In this document: one piece after another, positions 56,491 to 64,000 of the stretch
Layout: each line of letters starts with the position of its first letter
Numbering within the stretch: the stretch's first letter is position 1
NCBI RefSeq assembly: GCF_040790665.1
Contig: NZ_CP160849.1
Coordinates: 1,261,001-1,325,000 of the forward strand
DNA length: 64,000 nt
Direction of reading: 5' to 3'
Origin: Sulfitobacter pontiacus
GTDB taxonomy: Bacteria > Pseudomonadota > Alphaproteobacteria > Rhodobacterales > Rhodobacteraceae
Notes under the pieces: generated by a model
Databases searched by the model: none
Told to the model about the DNA's origin: nothing
Seen by the model: only the letters and a program-made list of their open reading frames with translations
Position numbers and translations under genes: made by a program

Positions 56491-58659
56491 CTACAGCACA
56501 GTGATTGGTCCTTCGCCGTCGATCAAATGCCCGATAATACAGGATTTTTTACCTTCGGCGGCCATGTCTCGGATCGCAATCTCTGCCTCGGCTGGGGGTA
56601 GAGCAGCCAGCAAGCCGCCTGCGGTTTGAGGGTCGTGCAAAAGCGGGTCGCTGCGTCCTCGCGTGGGGGCGTTGTCGACGTTGGGGTGATACAGCGAGGA
56701 GTGCACGCCGCGATCTGATAGGTCTCGGGCACCGGCGTAGACGGGAATGGCGTCCGCCGAGATTTCCGCGCTCAGGCGCGATGCGCGGCAGATGGCGGCG
56801 ATGTGACCCGCAAGGCCAAAGCCTGTGACATCTGTCATGGCATTGGCGCGACGCAGGTGGAAGGCTTGACGGTCCTGCGGTTCTGCCATCTCGTTTAGGG
56901 CCTGGGCGACGTCGGCTCCCTGTGCTGTGCCATCCATATGCGCAGCCATGATAATTCCTGATCCGATGGGCCGGGTCAGCACAAGGCAGTCGCCAGCTTG
57001 AGCGCCCGACAGGGTGATTGGTGGCGTTTCGCGCATGCCGGTGACGGTGAATCCGATGGTCATTTCGGCACCCATCGATGTGTGCCCCCCGACAATCGTC
57101 GCGCCCGCGTGGTCGAATATCGCACGGGCTGCGTCGGTGATTTCTTGCAGTGTCCGGGACTGAAGCGCCTGAGACATATGGGGTAGTACGATGCTGGAAA
57201 GGGCCACTTGGGGCTGCGCTCCCATGGCCCAAATGTCGCCCAAGGCGTGCACTGCTGCGATGCGCGTCATCAAGGCGGGGTCGTGGATCAAAGCGCGCAA
57301 GTGATCGGCGCTGATGACCTGAAAGCCGCCACCGGGTTGCTTTAGCACCGCAGCATCATCGCCGAGGACAGAAAGAATGGCCGCATCCGTCGGACCTTGA
57401 AGCGACGAAAGCCCGTCACGAAGCACTGTGTTTCCGACCTTAGCGCCACAGCCGCCACACAAGGGTTTCGCGGCCAGTATATCGCGGGCACCCTGCGCCA
57501 GCGTATCGGGCAAAGCTGGCGGTCGCATCGGCGGCAAATCGTCAAGTTTATCCATGAAGGCGCGGTCAATTCGGTCTTTCCAGCGCCATAACGCAGGCCC
57601 CGAGAATGCAAGATCGAATTTTTCCGCCAAAGCCGATTTTTCCCCAAGGGAGATAAGCTTTAGGTAACGTTTTTGTGGTTTGAAGGGCTTGCGGGGACCA
57701 TTGGTGAGGGCGGCGCGAAGGTTGTGATACAGGACGGGTGCTGCGCGAACGGCAAACACGCCAGCCTTGGGGCGTGGGGCAAAGGGCATTGCTGCGCAGT
57801 CACCGACGGCAAATACAGTTGGGTCACCGGGAAGTGACAGGTCGGGCGTTGTCTCGATGAACCCATCACGCAAGGGGAGGTCCGTTTGCGCCAGCCATTC
57901 ATGCGGGAAAGCACCGGCAGCGCCGACCGTCAATTGAGAAGGGATTTTGTCGCCGCTGCCCAGAACGACATGATCGGCGGCGATTTCCGTGACGCGTACG
58001 CCGGTGCGTAGGGTGACCTTGGCGCCGCGAAGCTTGGCCTCGACCGTGTGGCGCGCGCGGTTGCCAAGGCCCGAAAGCGTCGGGTCGGACTGTAGCAAAG
58101 TGACCCGAGGCTCGATCCCCGCGCTGCGTAGGGCATGGGCCATCGCGAGGGACAGCTCGCAACCGGCGACACCGCCGCCGATCACGGCGATTTCGGGCTC
58201 TATGTCCCCGCTCGTCACCGCGGCAAGGAAATCGCGCCAGCGTTTGGCGTAGACATCAAGTGGCTTTGCACCGACAGCAAAGCCATCAAACCCCGGGATA
58301 CCCATTTTAGCGGTGATCCCGATATCAAAGGAGGCAACATCATATGCAATAGGCGCGCGGTCTTCGACATGAACCAGACGCGCAGTGCGATCGATTCCTG
58401 TGGCGTGGGACAGGATCAGACGCGCGCCCGCAAAGCGGCACAGCCGCACGAGGTCAATCTCGAGTGTTTCACGTGAATAGTGGCCCGCGATATAGCCCGG
58501 CAGCATACCTGTATATGGGGCCGTGGGGCCGGGATTGATGACGGTTAACCGCGCGCCCGGTAGCGGGTTCATCCCCCATTTGCGTAGCACCAACGCATGA
58601 GCATGCCCGCCGCCGATCAGCACCAGGTCTTGGGTCAGCGGGATATCGTGTCCATGCAT
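56491..58659 (-). CDS. selD: FAD/NAD-binding domain fused to selenide, water dikinase
   Basis: A 722-residue fusion. Residues about 10-385 form a two-dinucleotide FAD oxidoreductase (LVLIGGGHAHALVLRKWGM, IAVIGGGVAGCELSLAMAHA, VFAVGDCAAMPFAPRP), like NADH dehydrogenase-type proteins. Residues about 395-722 are SelD, which makes selenophosphate from ATP and selenide: LCGGCGAKVG at 400-409 holds the catalytic Cys/Lys, with LGDDAAVL and ATIVGGHTSMGAEMTIGFTV following. The fusion is known in alphaproteobacteria; the oxidoreductase part may supply reduced selenium. selA and selB are not in the window. Confidence 0.93.
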   Translation of the reverse strand: MHGHDIPLTQDLVLIGGGHAHALVLRKWGMNPLPGARLTVINPGPTAPYTGMLPGYIAGHYSRETLEIDLVRLCRFAGARLILSHATGIDRTARLVHVEDRAPIAYDVASFDIGITAKMGIPGFDGFAVGAKPLDVYAKRWRDFLAAVTSGDIEPEIAVIGGGVAGCELSLAMAHALRSAGIEPRVTLLQSDPTLSGLGNRARHTVEAKLRGAKVTLRTGVRVTEIAADHVVLGSGDKIPSQLTVGAAGAFPHEWLAQTDLPLRDGFIETTPDLSLPGDPTVFAVGDCAAMPFAPRPKAGVFAVRAAPVLYHNLRAALTNGPRKPFKPQKRYLKLISLGEKSALAEKFDLAFSGPALWRWKDRIDRAFMDKLDDLPPMRPPALPDTLAQGARDILAAKPLCGGCGAKVGNTVLRDGLSSLQGPTDAAILSVLGDDAAVLKQPGGGFQVISADHLRALIHDPALMTRIAAVHALGDIWAMGAQPQVALSSIVLPHMSQALQSRTLQEITDAARAIFDHAGATIVGGHTSMGAEMTIGFTVTGMRETPPITLSGAQAGDCLVLTRPIGSGIIMAAHMDGTAQGADVAQALNEMAEPQDRQAFHLRRANAMTDVTGFGLAGHIAAICRASRLSAEISADAIPVYAGARDLSDRGVHSSLYHPNVDNAPTRGRSDPLLHDPQTAGGLLAALPPAEAEIAIRDMAAEGKKSCIIGHLIDGEGPITVL

Positions 58660-58809
58660 CGAATGACTTTCTATCAGGCGGGTGTCACAGTCTTAGCCCG
58701 CGGGATCAGCGGATCAAAGCCGCAAGACACAACTGCGGCCCGTTGCAACGGAATGTGAACTACGTGACAAAGACCGCAGCGTTTTCCGTGAACAAGGTGG
58801 CCTCCGTCC

Positions 58810-60039
58810 GTGACCCTTCGTATTCTGCACACTGCCGATCTTCACCTCGATTCACCGCTTCGTAGTTTGGCGATGAAGGATGACCGTCTGGCCGCGCAGG
58901 TGCGCGGTGCCAGCCGGCAAGCGCTTGAGACGATGGTGCAATATTGCATCGACGAGAGGGTCAGCGCTTTTCTGATCTCGGGCGATCTTTATGACGGGCA
59001 AGAACGTAGCGCGAAAACCGCCGCGTATCTCGCCGCGCAGATGCATCGTTTGGCGCAGGCTGACGTGCGGGTGTTCTATATCAAGGGGAACCATGACGCG
59101 GAAAACCCGATCGCGGGGGAGATCGACCTGCCGCCAAACGTGCATGTGTTCGACGGGCGGGGCGAGAAAGTACAACTGGCGGACCACTCCGTCTATATTC
59201 ACGGCGTCAGCTTTCGCGACCGTCACGCGCCGGAAAGCCTGCTGCCGAAGTATACCGTGCCAGAGGCGGGGGCGGTTAATATCGCGATGATGCATACCTC
59301 TCTCGCGGGGGCGGAGGGGCATGATCTTTATGCGCCTGTGTCGGTCGGCGAACTGGCGGGGGCTGGGTTTGATTATTGGGCGTTGGGGCATGTTCACAAA
59401 CGCGCCGTGCACAGCGAAGACCCCTGGATCGTGATGCCGGGCATGCCGCAAGGGCGCGATATAGGGGAGGCGGGGCCAAAGTCCGCTAGCCTGCTGACGA
59501 TCGAGGATGGCAAGATCTCGGTTTCGGAAGTGGCGACCTCGGTCGTGGAATTCCGCCGCTGTGATTGCGATGTGACGGGGGCGGAGACTGACGAAGATCT
59601 GCGCCGCAAACTGCGGTCGGCGTTGCAGGCGCAGGCCGGACGGGGGGCGGCGATTTTGCGGTTGCGGGTGACGGGGCAAACGGCACTGGCGTGGCAGATA
59701 CGCCAGTTGGCGGATGTTTGGCGCGCTCAAGCCGACGAAATCGCAGAAAGCATCGGTGATCTGTGGATCGAGAAGATGTCGGTGGATGTGACTGCTGTAT
59801 CAGAGGATGCGGTGGATGGTGCTGTGGCCGAGGTACAGCAGTTGATGACGGACATCGCCAAGGAACCCGCCACTCGGGACAGGTTGCAGCAAGAGTTGAG
59901 CCAGATCCTTGGCCTATTGCCTGCTGATCAGCGCCGCGCCCTCGCACCGGATGCAGAGGCGCAAGAGGCGTTGTTGCGGCAGCTGACCGATGAGGCGGTG
60001 TTGACCATGGCCGCGCAGATGCGAGGAGCGGGCGAATGA
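58810..60039 (+). CDS. DNA repair exonuclease/phosphoesterase, YhaO/SbcD-like
   Basis: A 409-residue metallophosphoesterase of the Mre11/SbcD group. Motifs: LHTADLHLDSPL, SGDLYDG, YIKGNHDAENPI, MMHTSLAGAEGHD and LGHVHKRAV. The C-terminal third is helical and likely binds its partner. The start is a GTG at 58810 behind AAGGTGG. Its stop overlaps the ATPase gene (ATGA), as usual for yhaO-yhaN. Role in DNA end processing is inferred from family resemblance. Confidence 0.88.
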   Translation: MTLRILHTADLHLDSPLRSLAMKDDRLAAQVRGASRQALETMVQYCIDERVSAFLISGDLYDGQERSAKTAAYLAAQMHRLAQADVRVFYIKGNHDAENPIAGEIDLPPNVHVFDGRGEKVQLADHSVYIHGVSFRDRHAPESLLPKYTVPEAGAVNIAMMHTSLAGAEGHDLYAPVSVGELAGAGFDYWALGHVHKRAVHSEDPWIVMPGMPQGRDIGEAGPKSASLLTIEDGKISVSEVATSVVEFRRCDCDVTGAETDEDLRRKLRSALQAQAGRGAAILRLRVTGQTALAWQIRQLADVWRAQADEIAESIGDLWIEKMSVDVTAVSEDAVDGAVAEVQQLMTDIAKEPATRDRLQQELSQILGLLPADQRRALAPDAEAQEALLRQLTDEAVLTMAAQMRGAGE

Positions 60040-63000
60040 TGCGGCTGCAGCAGCTTGCGCTGGACCGATTTGGTCACTTTACCGACCGCGTGCTGGATTT
60101 CGGCGCGCGCCCCGCAAACGGATCGGACTTTCATATCGTCTTTGGCCGCAATGAAGCGGGCAAGACCACCCTGATGGAGGGGTATCTGCGGCTGCTTTAC
60201 GGTTTTGCAGCGCGTGAACCCTATGCCTTCAAACACCCCCGCGCGAACCTGCGCGTCAGCGGTACCGTCGATATTGACGGGCAGATCCACCAGCTGTCCC
60301 GATTGCCCAAACGCTCGGGCAATCTTGTGGACGGGGCGGGCCAACCTGTGCCCGATGCTTTGCTGTCTGCGGCGCTGCGCGGTGTGTCGCAAAAGGAATA
60401 CCAAAGTCTGCTGTGTCTCGACGATGAAACAATCGAAGCCGGCGGCGAAGAGATTACCAAAAGCGAGGGGGATATCGGGAAGCTGCTGTTCTCTGCCGCG
60501 GCGGGTATCAGCGATCTGTCGCAGGTCTTGGGGCGGGTGGAGCAGGGCAATCGTGACCTTTATCTAAAAGGCGGTACAAAATCAGAGTTCGCAGCGCTGA
60601 AGGCTGCGCATGCAGAACTGGTCCAGCAGATTAAGGATCATGACGTCAGCGCCGCCGCGTTTCGCGAGCTGCGTCTTGCGCGGGACGCCACCCAAACCGA
60701 AGAGCAGCGTCTGCGCGCCGCCAAGTCCGAGCTTTCGGTTCAGAAAACGCGGCTGGAGGCTATACTTGATGCGCATCCATTGGCGACAGAATGGAAAACC
60801 CTAGAGGCGCAGCTTACCCCTATCGCGCATTATCCCATGACGCTGGAGTTCGACAGCGAAGACTTGATTAAAATGATGACGACACGGATCGCGCTTGTTG
60901 CCGAAAGGAAACGATCCGTCGCCGAGGTGCACGCATTGCGGGCCGCGCGAGACGAGGTCGCCGTCAACGCAGATGATTTGGCGCGGGGGGCTGATGTTGA
61001 TGCGCTTGCCTTCAAGAAAAGTCAGGTAGAGGCGGGGCAATCCGACCTGCCCAAACGCGAAGCACAGTTGATGCAGGACACCGCTGATATGCGGGCGCGG
61101 CTTGATGCTCTGGGGTTGCCCGCCGATGGCGCGCTTGCGCAATTCATTTTAAGCGATCCCGCCCTTGCGGCGCTTGAACAGGCGCGCGCCACTCTGGACG
61201 ATGCGCGCAAGCATCTGCAAACCACTCAGGCGGAGACAGAGGTCGCGCGCGACAAATACGATGACGCGGCACGGGCCCTGCGCGATACCGAAGAAGAGAC
61301 CGCCGTCGACGCGGACGTCGAACGCCTGTTCATGCAGGCCGAAGCGGAGGATCTGGTCAGTCGGTATAATGATGCGCTGCGCCGGCTCGCGGCGGATCGT
61401 CAGGGGGTGGCCACTGCCTTGCGCGGGCTGGCGCGGCACAATGTGGCGTTCGACGCGGTTCCGGCACTTCCGCTCAGCAGCCGGCGCGCGCAGGAATTGA
61501 TGCAGGCCCATGGGGAAGCGCGGCTTGCCCTGCGTGCGGCCGTGCAGGCGGAAACCACGGCGGCTGATCGTCTGGCGGGTGCCGAGACAAAACACGCAAT
61601 GGCCGCGTCGGCCCCAGACTTGATCAGCGATGATGCCGCCGCCAAAGGGCGACAAACCCGAGATGAGTTATGGGCGCTGCATAAAGATGTGTTGGACATG
61701 GCCTCTGCTTCTGCGTTCGAGGCTGCAATGCGGGCGGATGACGCGCAGACCTCATTACGCGCCGGGCAAAGCCAATCGCTGGCGGAAATGCGGCAGGCGG
61801 CACGACAGTTGATCGAGGCGCGGCAGGATCATGACAGGGCCCAGACTAAACGTACCGAGACCGAGGTGGCGTTTGATAAGGTGACGGGTGAACTGCGGTC
61901 CCACCTCGACGCACTTGGCCTGCCCGAAACCCTTTCCGCCGAGGATTTTGTCGAATGGGTGCGCGACGCAGAGGCGGCGCAAACTGCAACCGAAACCTTA
62001 AAGTCATCTGAACAGGCCCACGCAGAGCTATTGCGCGCGGCAGAACAGATGCGCGACGATCTGGCGGCACGGTTGGAGGCAGGGGATGCGCCTTTGCGGA
62101 CCGTCGTGCTCATGGCCAAAACCCAGATCGCGGCGTCGCGCGAGCATCAGAACGCGCAAAAGCTCGCACAGGCCACAGTGCGTCAGGCCACGGCAGAGCG
62201 GGATCGCCGAGCAGCCGCAGCGGACAAGGCACGCACGGCCGTGACCGACGCGCGTGACCAGTGGCGCGGTGCCGTCGCGACGCATCTTCCGGCGCTGCAG
62301 GCTGGCATAGACATGTGGAACGGGCTGACCGGCCTGCGCAGTATCCGAGAGGTCGACGCCCGCATGGCTGGTGTCCGGCGCCAGATTGCAGGCATCAAAC
62401 AGGACCGCGCCGGTTTCATCGCACAGTTGGATGCACTGGATGGCGGGGCAGACGCGCAGGAACAGCCCTTGGCGCGTTACGCCGCTTTGCAAACCGCGGT
62501 GGAGCGCGCCCGTCAGGCCCAAGCGCGTCGCAGCGATCTGGACGCGCGCCTTGCCGTGGCGGAGGACGCCGCGGCTGAGGCGCTGCGCGAGATTGCCGTG
62601 CTCGATGATCAGGTCCAACTTCTGGCCCGTGCGTTTGATGACCGGATAGACACCTCTACCCTTGATGCATTGCGTCAGGCGACGGCGACCGCGCAACAGG
62701 CAATTGCGCTGCGCCAGCAAAGTGCGGATTTGCGTACCCGTCTGCTTTCGATCCTGGGGGTTGATGCCTGGGAGCAGGCGCAGGAACGCCTCAGCGCCGC
62801 GCCCCTCGCACAGGCGCAAGTGGCGCTTGCCGAGCTCTGCGAAGACCTGTCGCGACTTGAAGCAGAGCTCGACAGCGCGATTGCTGCGCGCGCTCGGGCG
62901 CAAGCGGCGCTGGATGCGGTTGGGGGGGATGGTGATATTGCGGCGCTCACCTCGCAAAAGCGCACGGTCGAAGAACAGATGCAGGCCGTGATGCTGCGCT

Positions 63001-63473
63001 ATCTGACGGGGCGCTTTGGCCATACTTTGGCCGAGGATGCCATCCGCCGGTATCGCGACACCCACCGCAGCACGATGTTGGCCGCGACCGAACAGGCATT
63101 CAGCGACCTGACCCAAGGGGCATACAATACACTGACCACGCAGCCTGCCGCTCAGGGGGATGTGCTAATGGCCGTGCGGGCAGAGGATGGGATGTCTAAG
63201 GAAGCCGCCGCAATGTCCAAAGGGACGCGGTTCCAGCTTTACCTTGCCCTGCGCGCGGCGGCCTATGCACAAATGGCGTCGACAGGAACCGTGCTGCCGT
63301 TCTTCTGTGATGATGTGTTTGAAACCTTCGACGAAGACCGCACCCGCGCGGCCTGTCGCTTGATGCAACGGGTCGGAAAGCGCGGGCAGGCCATCTATCT
63401 CACCCACCACCAGCATGTGGTCGATCTCGCACAGGAGGCCTGCGGCACAGATGTGACCGTGCACCGGCTGTAA
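60036..63473 (+). CDS. SMC/Rad50-like AAA ATPase, YhaN type
   Basis: A 1145-residue ATPase with Walker A GRNEAGKTTLMEGYLRLLYG near residue 37, Glu/Ala/Arg-rich coiled-coil stretches across about 190-970, and the C-terminal half of the ATPase site (SKGTRFQLYLALRAAAYAQM, then LPFFCDDVFETFDEDR as Walker B). This is the YhaN branch of the Rad50/SbcC fold, the partner of the YhaO-like nuclease upstream. Translation is coupled by ATGA. The pair probably forms a DNA-end-processing complex. Confidence 0.88.
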   Translation: MMRLQQLALDRFGHFTDRVLDFGARPANGSDFHIVFGRNEAGKTTLMEGYLRLLYGFAAREPYAFKHPRANLRVSGTVDIDGQIHQLSRLPKRSGNLVDGAGQPVPDALLSAALRGVSQKEYQSLLCLDDETIEAGGEEITKSEGDIGKLLFSAAAGISDLSQVLGRVEQGNRDLYLKGGTKSEFAALKAAHAELVQQIKDHDVSAAAFRELRLARDATQTEEQRLRAAKSELSVQKTRLEAILDAHPLATEWKTLEAQLTPIAHYPMTLEFDSEDLIKMMTTRIALVAERKRSVAEVHALRAARDEVAVNADDLARGADVDALAFKKSQVEAGQSDLPKREAQLMQDTADMRARLDALGLPADGALAQFILSDPALAALEQARATLDDARKHLQTTQAETEVARDKYDDAARALRDTEEETAVDADVERLFMQAEAEDLVSRYNDALRRLAADRQGVATALRGLARHNVAFDAVPALPLSSRRAQELMQAHGEARLALRAAVQAETTAADRLAGAETKHAMAASAPDLISDDAAAKGRQTRDELWALHKDVLDMASASAFEAAMRADDAQTSLRAGQSQSLAEMRQAARQLIEARQDHDRAQTKRTETEVAFDKVTGELRSHLDALGLPETLSAEDFVEWVRDAEAAQTATETLKSSEQAHAELLRAAEQMRDDLAARLEAGDAPLRTVVLMAKTQIAASREHQNAQKLAQATVRQATAERDRRAAAADKARTAVTDARDQWRGAVATHLPALQAGIDMWNGLTGLRSIREVDARMAGVRRQIAGIKQDRAGFIAQLDALDGGADAQEQPLARYAALQTAVERARQAQARRSDLDARLAVAEDAAAEALREIAVLDDQVQLLARAFDDRIDTSTLDALRQATATAQQAIALRQQSADLRTRLLSILGVDAWEQAQERLSAAPLAQAQVALAELCEDLSRLEAELDSAIAARARAQAALDAVGGDGDIAALTSQKRTVEEQMQAVMLRYLTGRFGHTLAEDAIRRYRDTHRSTMLAATEQAFSDLTQGAYNTLTTQPAAQGDVLMAVRAEDGMSKEAAAMSKGTRFQLYLALRAAAYAQMASTGTVLPFFCDDVFETFDEDRTRAACRLMQRVGKRGQAIYLTHHQHVVDLAQEACGTDVTVHRL

Positions 63474-63688
63474 CTCCCCATATGGATTCGCGATTATCCG
63501 CCCCGCGAGTCGGCGATTCCACCGCAATGACCTACCTGTGGTTGGGTCGAGGCACGAAAAGCTCCGTATAAGCGGAGAGAGATACCCTGAGGGGACTTGG
63601 TGCTCCAGTTTCTCGACGCTCAAAAAGTCAATAAAACAGGCGTTTGTGAAGGTTTTTTGACGAAAAGGATAAAATCCGAAAAAAGGGG

Positions 63689-63717
63689 TTGCGGGCATTT
63701 GGAACAAACCTTAGAAC
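63689..63717 (+). promoter_or_regulatory. rRNA operon promoter
   Basis: TTGCGG (63689-63694), exactly 17 bases, TAGAAC (63712-63717). The 40 bases before the -35 are A/T-rich (runs of T and A at 63652-63686), like an UP element. This spacing and the TTGCGG/TAGAAC pair resemble known Rhodobacteraceae rrn promoters. Confidence 0.75.
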
Positions 63718-64000
63718 GCCCCTTACCGGAGACGCAGAGATGCAGACACGGGGCGCTAGACGGGGACGACGGGTTACGGTTCGGGTCTTACGTAGCGGGA
63801 AAATTCTGAGGTAATTGAGGCGGGGCGCGCTGAGAAGTTTACGGCGCATCTTGGTTTCTTTTGTCTCGACGCTCTTTGAAATTGATAGATATCTGAAGAG
63901 ATATGTGGGCGGTTTGGTTCATTCGATGGATCAACGTCTGTATATCGCGCTCTTAGGCTTCGGCCGATGATGGAGTGTCAGCTTCACTGTTTGGACGGCT
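63718..64000 (+). other. Leader of the pre-rRNA transcript
   Basis: The sequence up to the end (including TTTGAAATTGATAGATATC, then a Gly-rich stretch and CTTCACTGTTTGGACGGCT) is what I recall directly preceding 16S rRNA in Roseobacter genomes, so 16S should begin a few bases past 64000. A boxA-like antitermination site CGCTCTTTGAA lies at 63870-63880. No gene is visible between the yhaN-like gene and this leader; the stretch 63474-63688 shows only the A/T-rich upstream region and no recognisable element beyond it. Confidence 0.75.

Noticed and set aside
63165..63809. Long frames on both strands over the end of the yhaN-like gene and the rRNA leader
   Set aside because: They are antisense to the ATPase gene or lie in the leader, with no ribosome site or protein-like composition.

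Overview
The window looks like a chromosomal segment of a marine alphaproteobacterium of the Rhodobacteraceae, Roseobacter group. The evidence is high GC with long genes on both strands, a Roseobacter-type NavBac sodium channel, a FAD-domain/SelD fusion, a rimP-nusA-ylxR-infB operon, a gene-transfer-agent (GTA) spike-base-like protein, and a right-hand end that reads as the promoter and leader of an rRNA operon, with 16S expected just past base 64000. A Sulfitobacter-like genome would fit, but the species cannot be fixed from this sequence. All family calls were made by reading motifs; no database search was run.

Layout. 0.07-9.1 kb: housekeeping genes (Nudix hydrolase, hslO, CoA-type Nudix hydrolase, cca, a two-subunit ABC exporter, an RNA uracil methyltransferase, a sodium channel). 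9.2-11.4 kb: envelope genes (two L,D-transpeptidases, a CAP-domain lipoprotein, a 60-residue membrane peptide). 11.5-18.4 kb: hemH, a methyltransferase divergent from comF, grxC-nitrilase-MarR, ubiG, and a prolyl aminopeptidase coupled to a short solute-binding-protein-like gene. 18.4-23.9 kb: rimP-nusA-ylxR-infB behind a promoter and a leader terminator. 23.9-28.4 kb (minus): a run of ppiC-like, argJ, mutT, a 44-codon gene, a lipid kinase and a metallophosphoesterase. 28.6-31.7 kb: secA and a GTA spike-base-like gene.

The accessory half starts at 31.7 kb. It holds an exopolysaccharide block (sugar transferase, phosphatase, YjbH, YjbF, Wza-like), a four-gene gtr-type glycan-decoration operon (GtrB, GtrA, methyltransferase, GtrII-like) with overlapping start and stop codons, idi, a CoA-transferase pseudogene, a DUF2793 fibre/tailspike-like protein, an RTX protein, and a capsule-export and glycan-assembly cluster (46.8-56.3 kb). 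In that cluster one sulfotransferase lies between kpsT and kpsM and another is coupled to an acetyltransferase and a large double glycosyltransferase, which points to a sulfated, acylated surface polysaccharide. A tRNA-Arg(TCT), selD, the YhaO/YhaN nuclease-ATPase pair and the rRNA operon leader close the window.

The most interesting theme is that two particle-attachment-like genes (spike base at 31.5 kb, DUF2793 fibre at 42.8 kb) lie beside or between surface-polysaccharide loci. GTA head spikes are known to bind capsule in Rhodobacter capsulatus, so attachment and receptor functions may be linked here. That link is inference.
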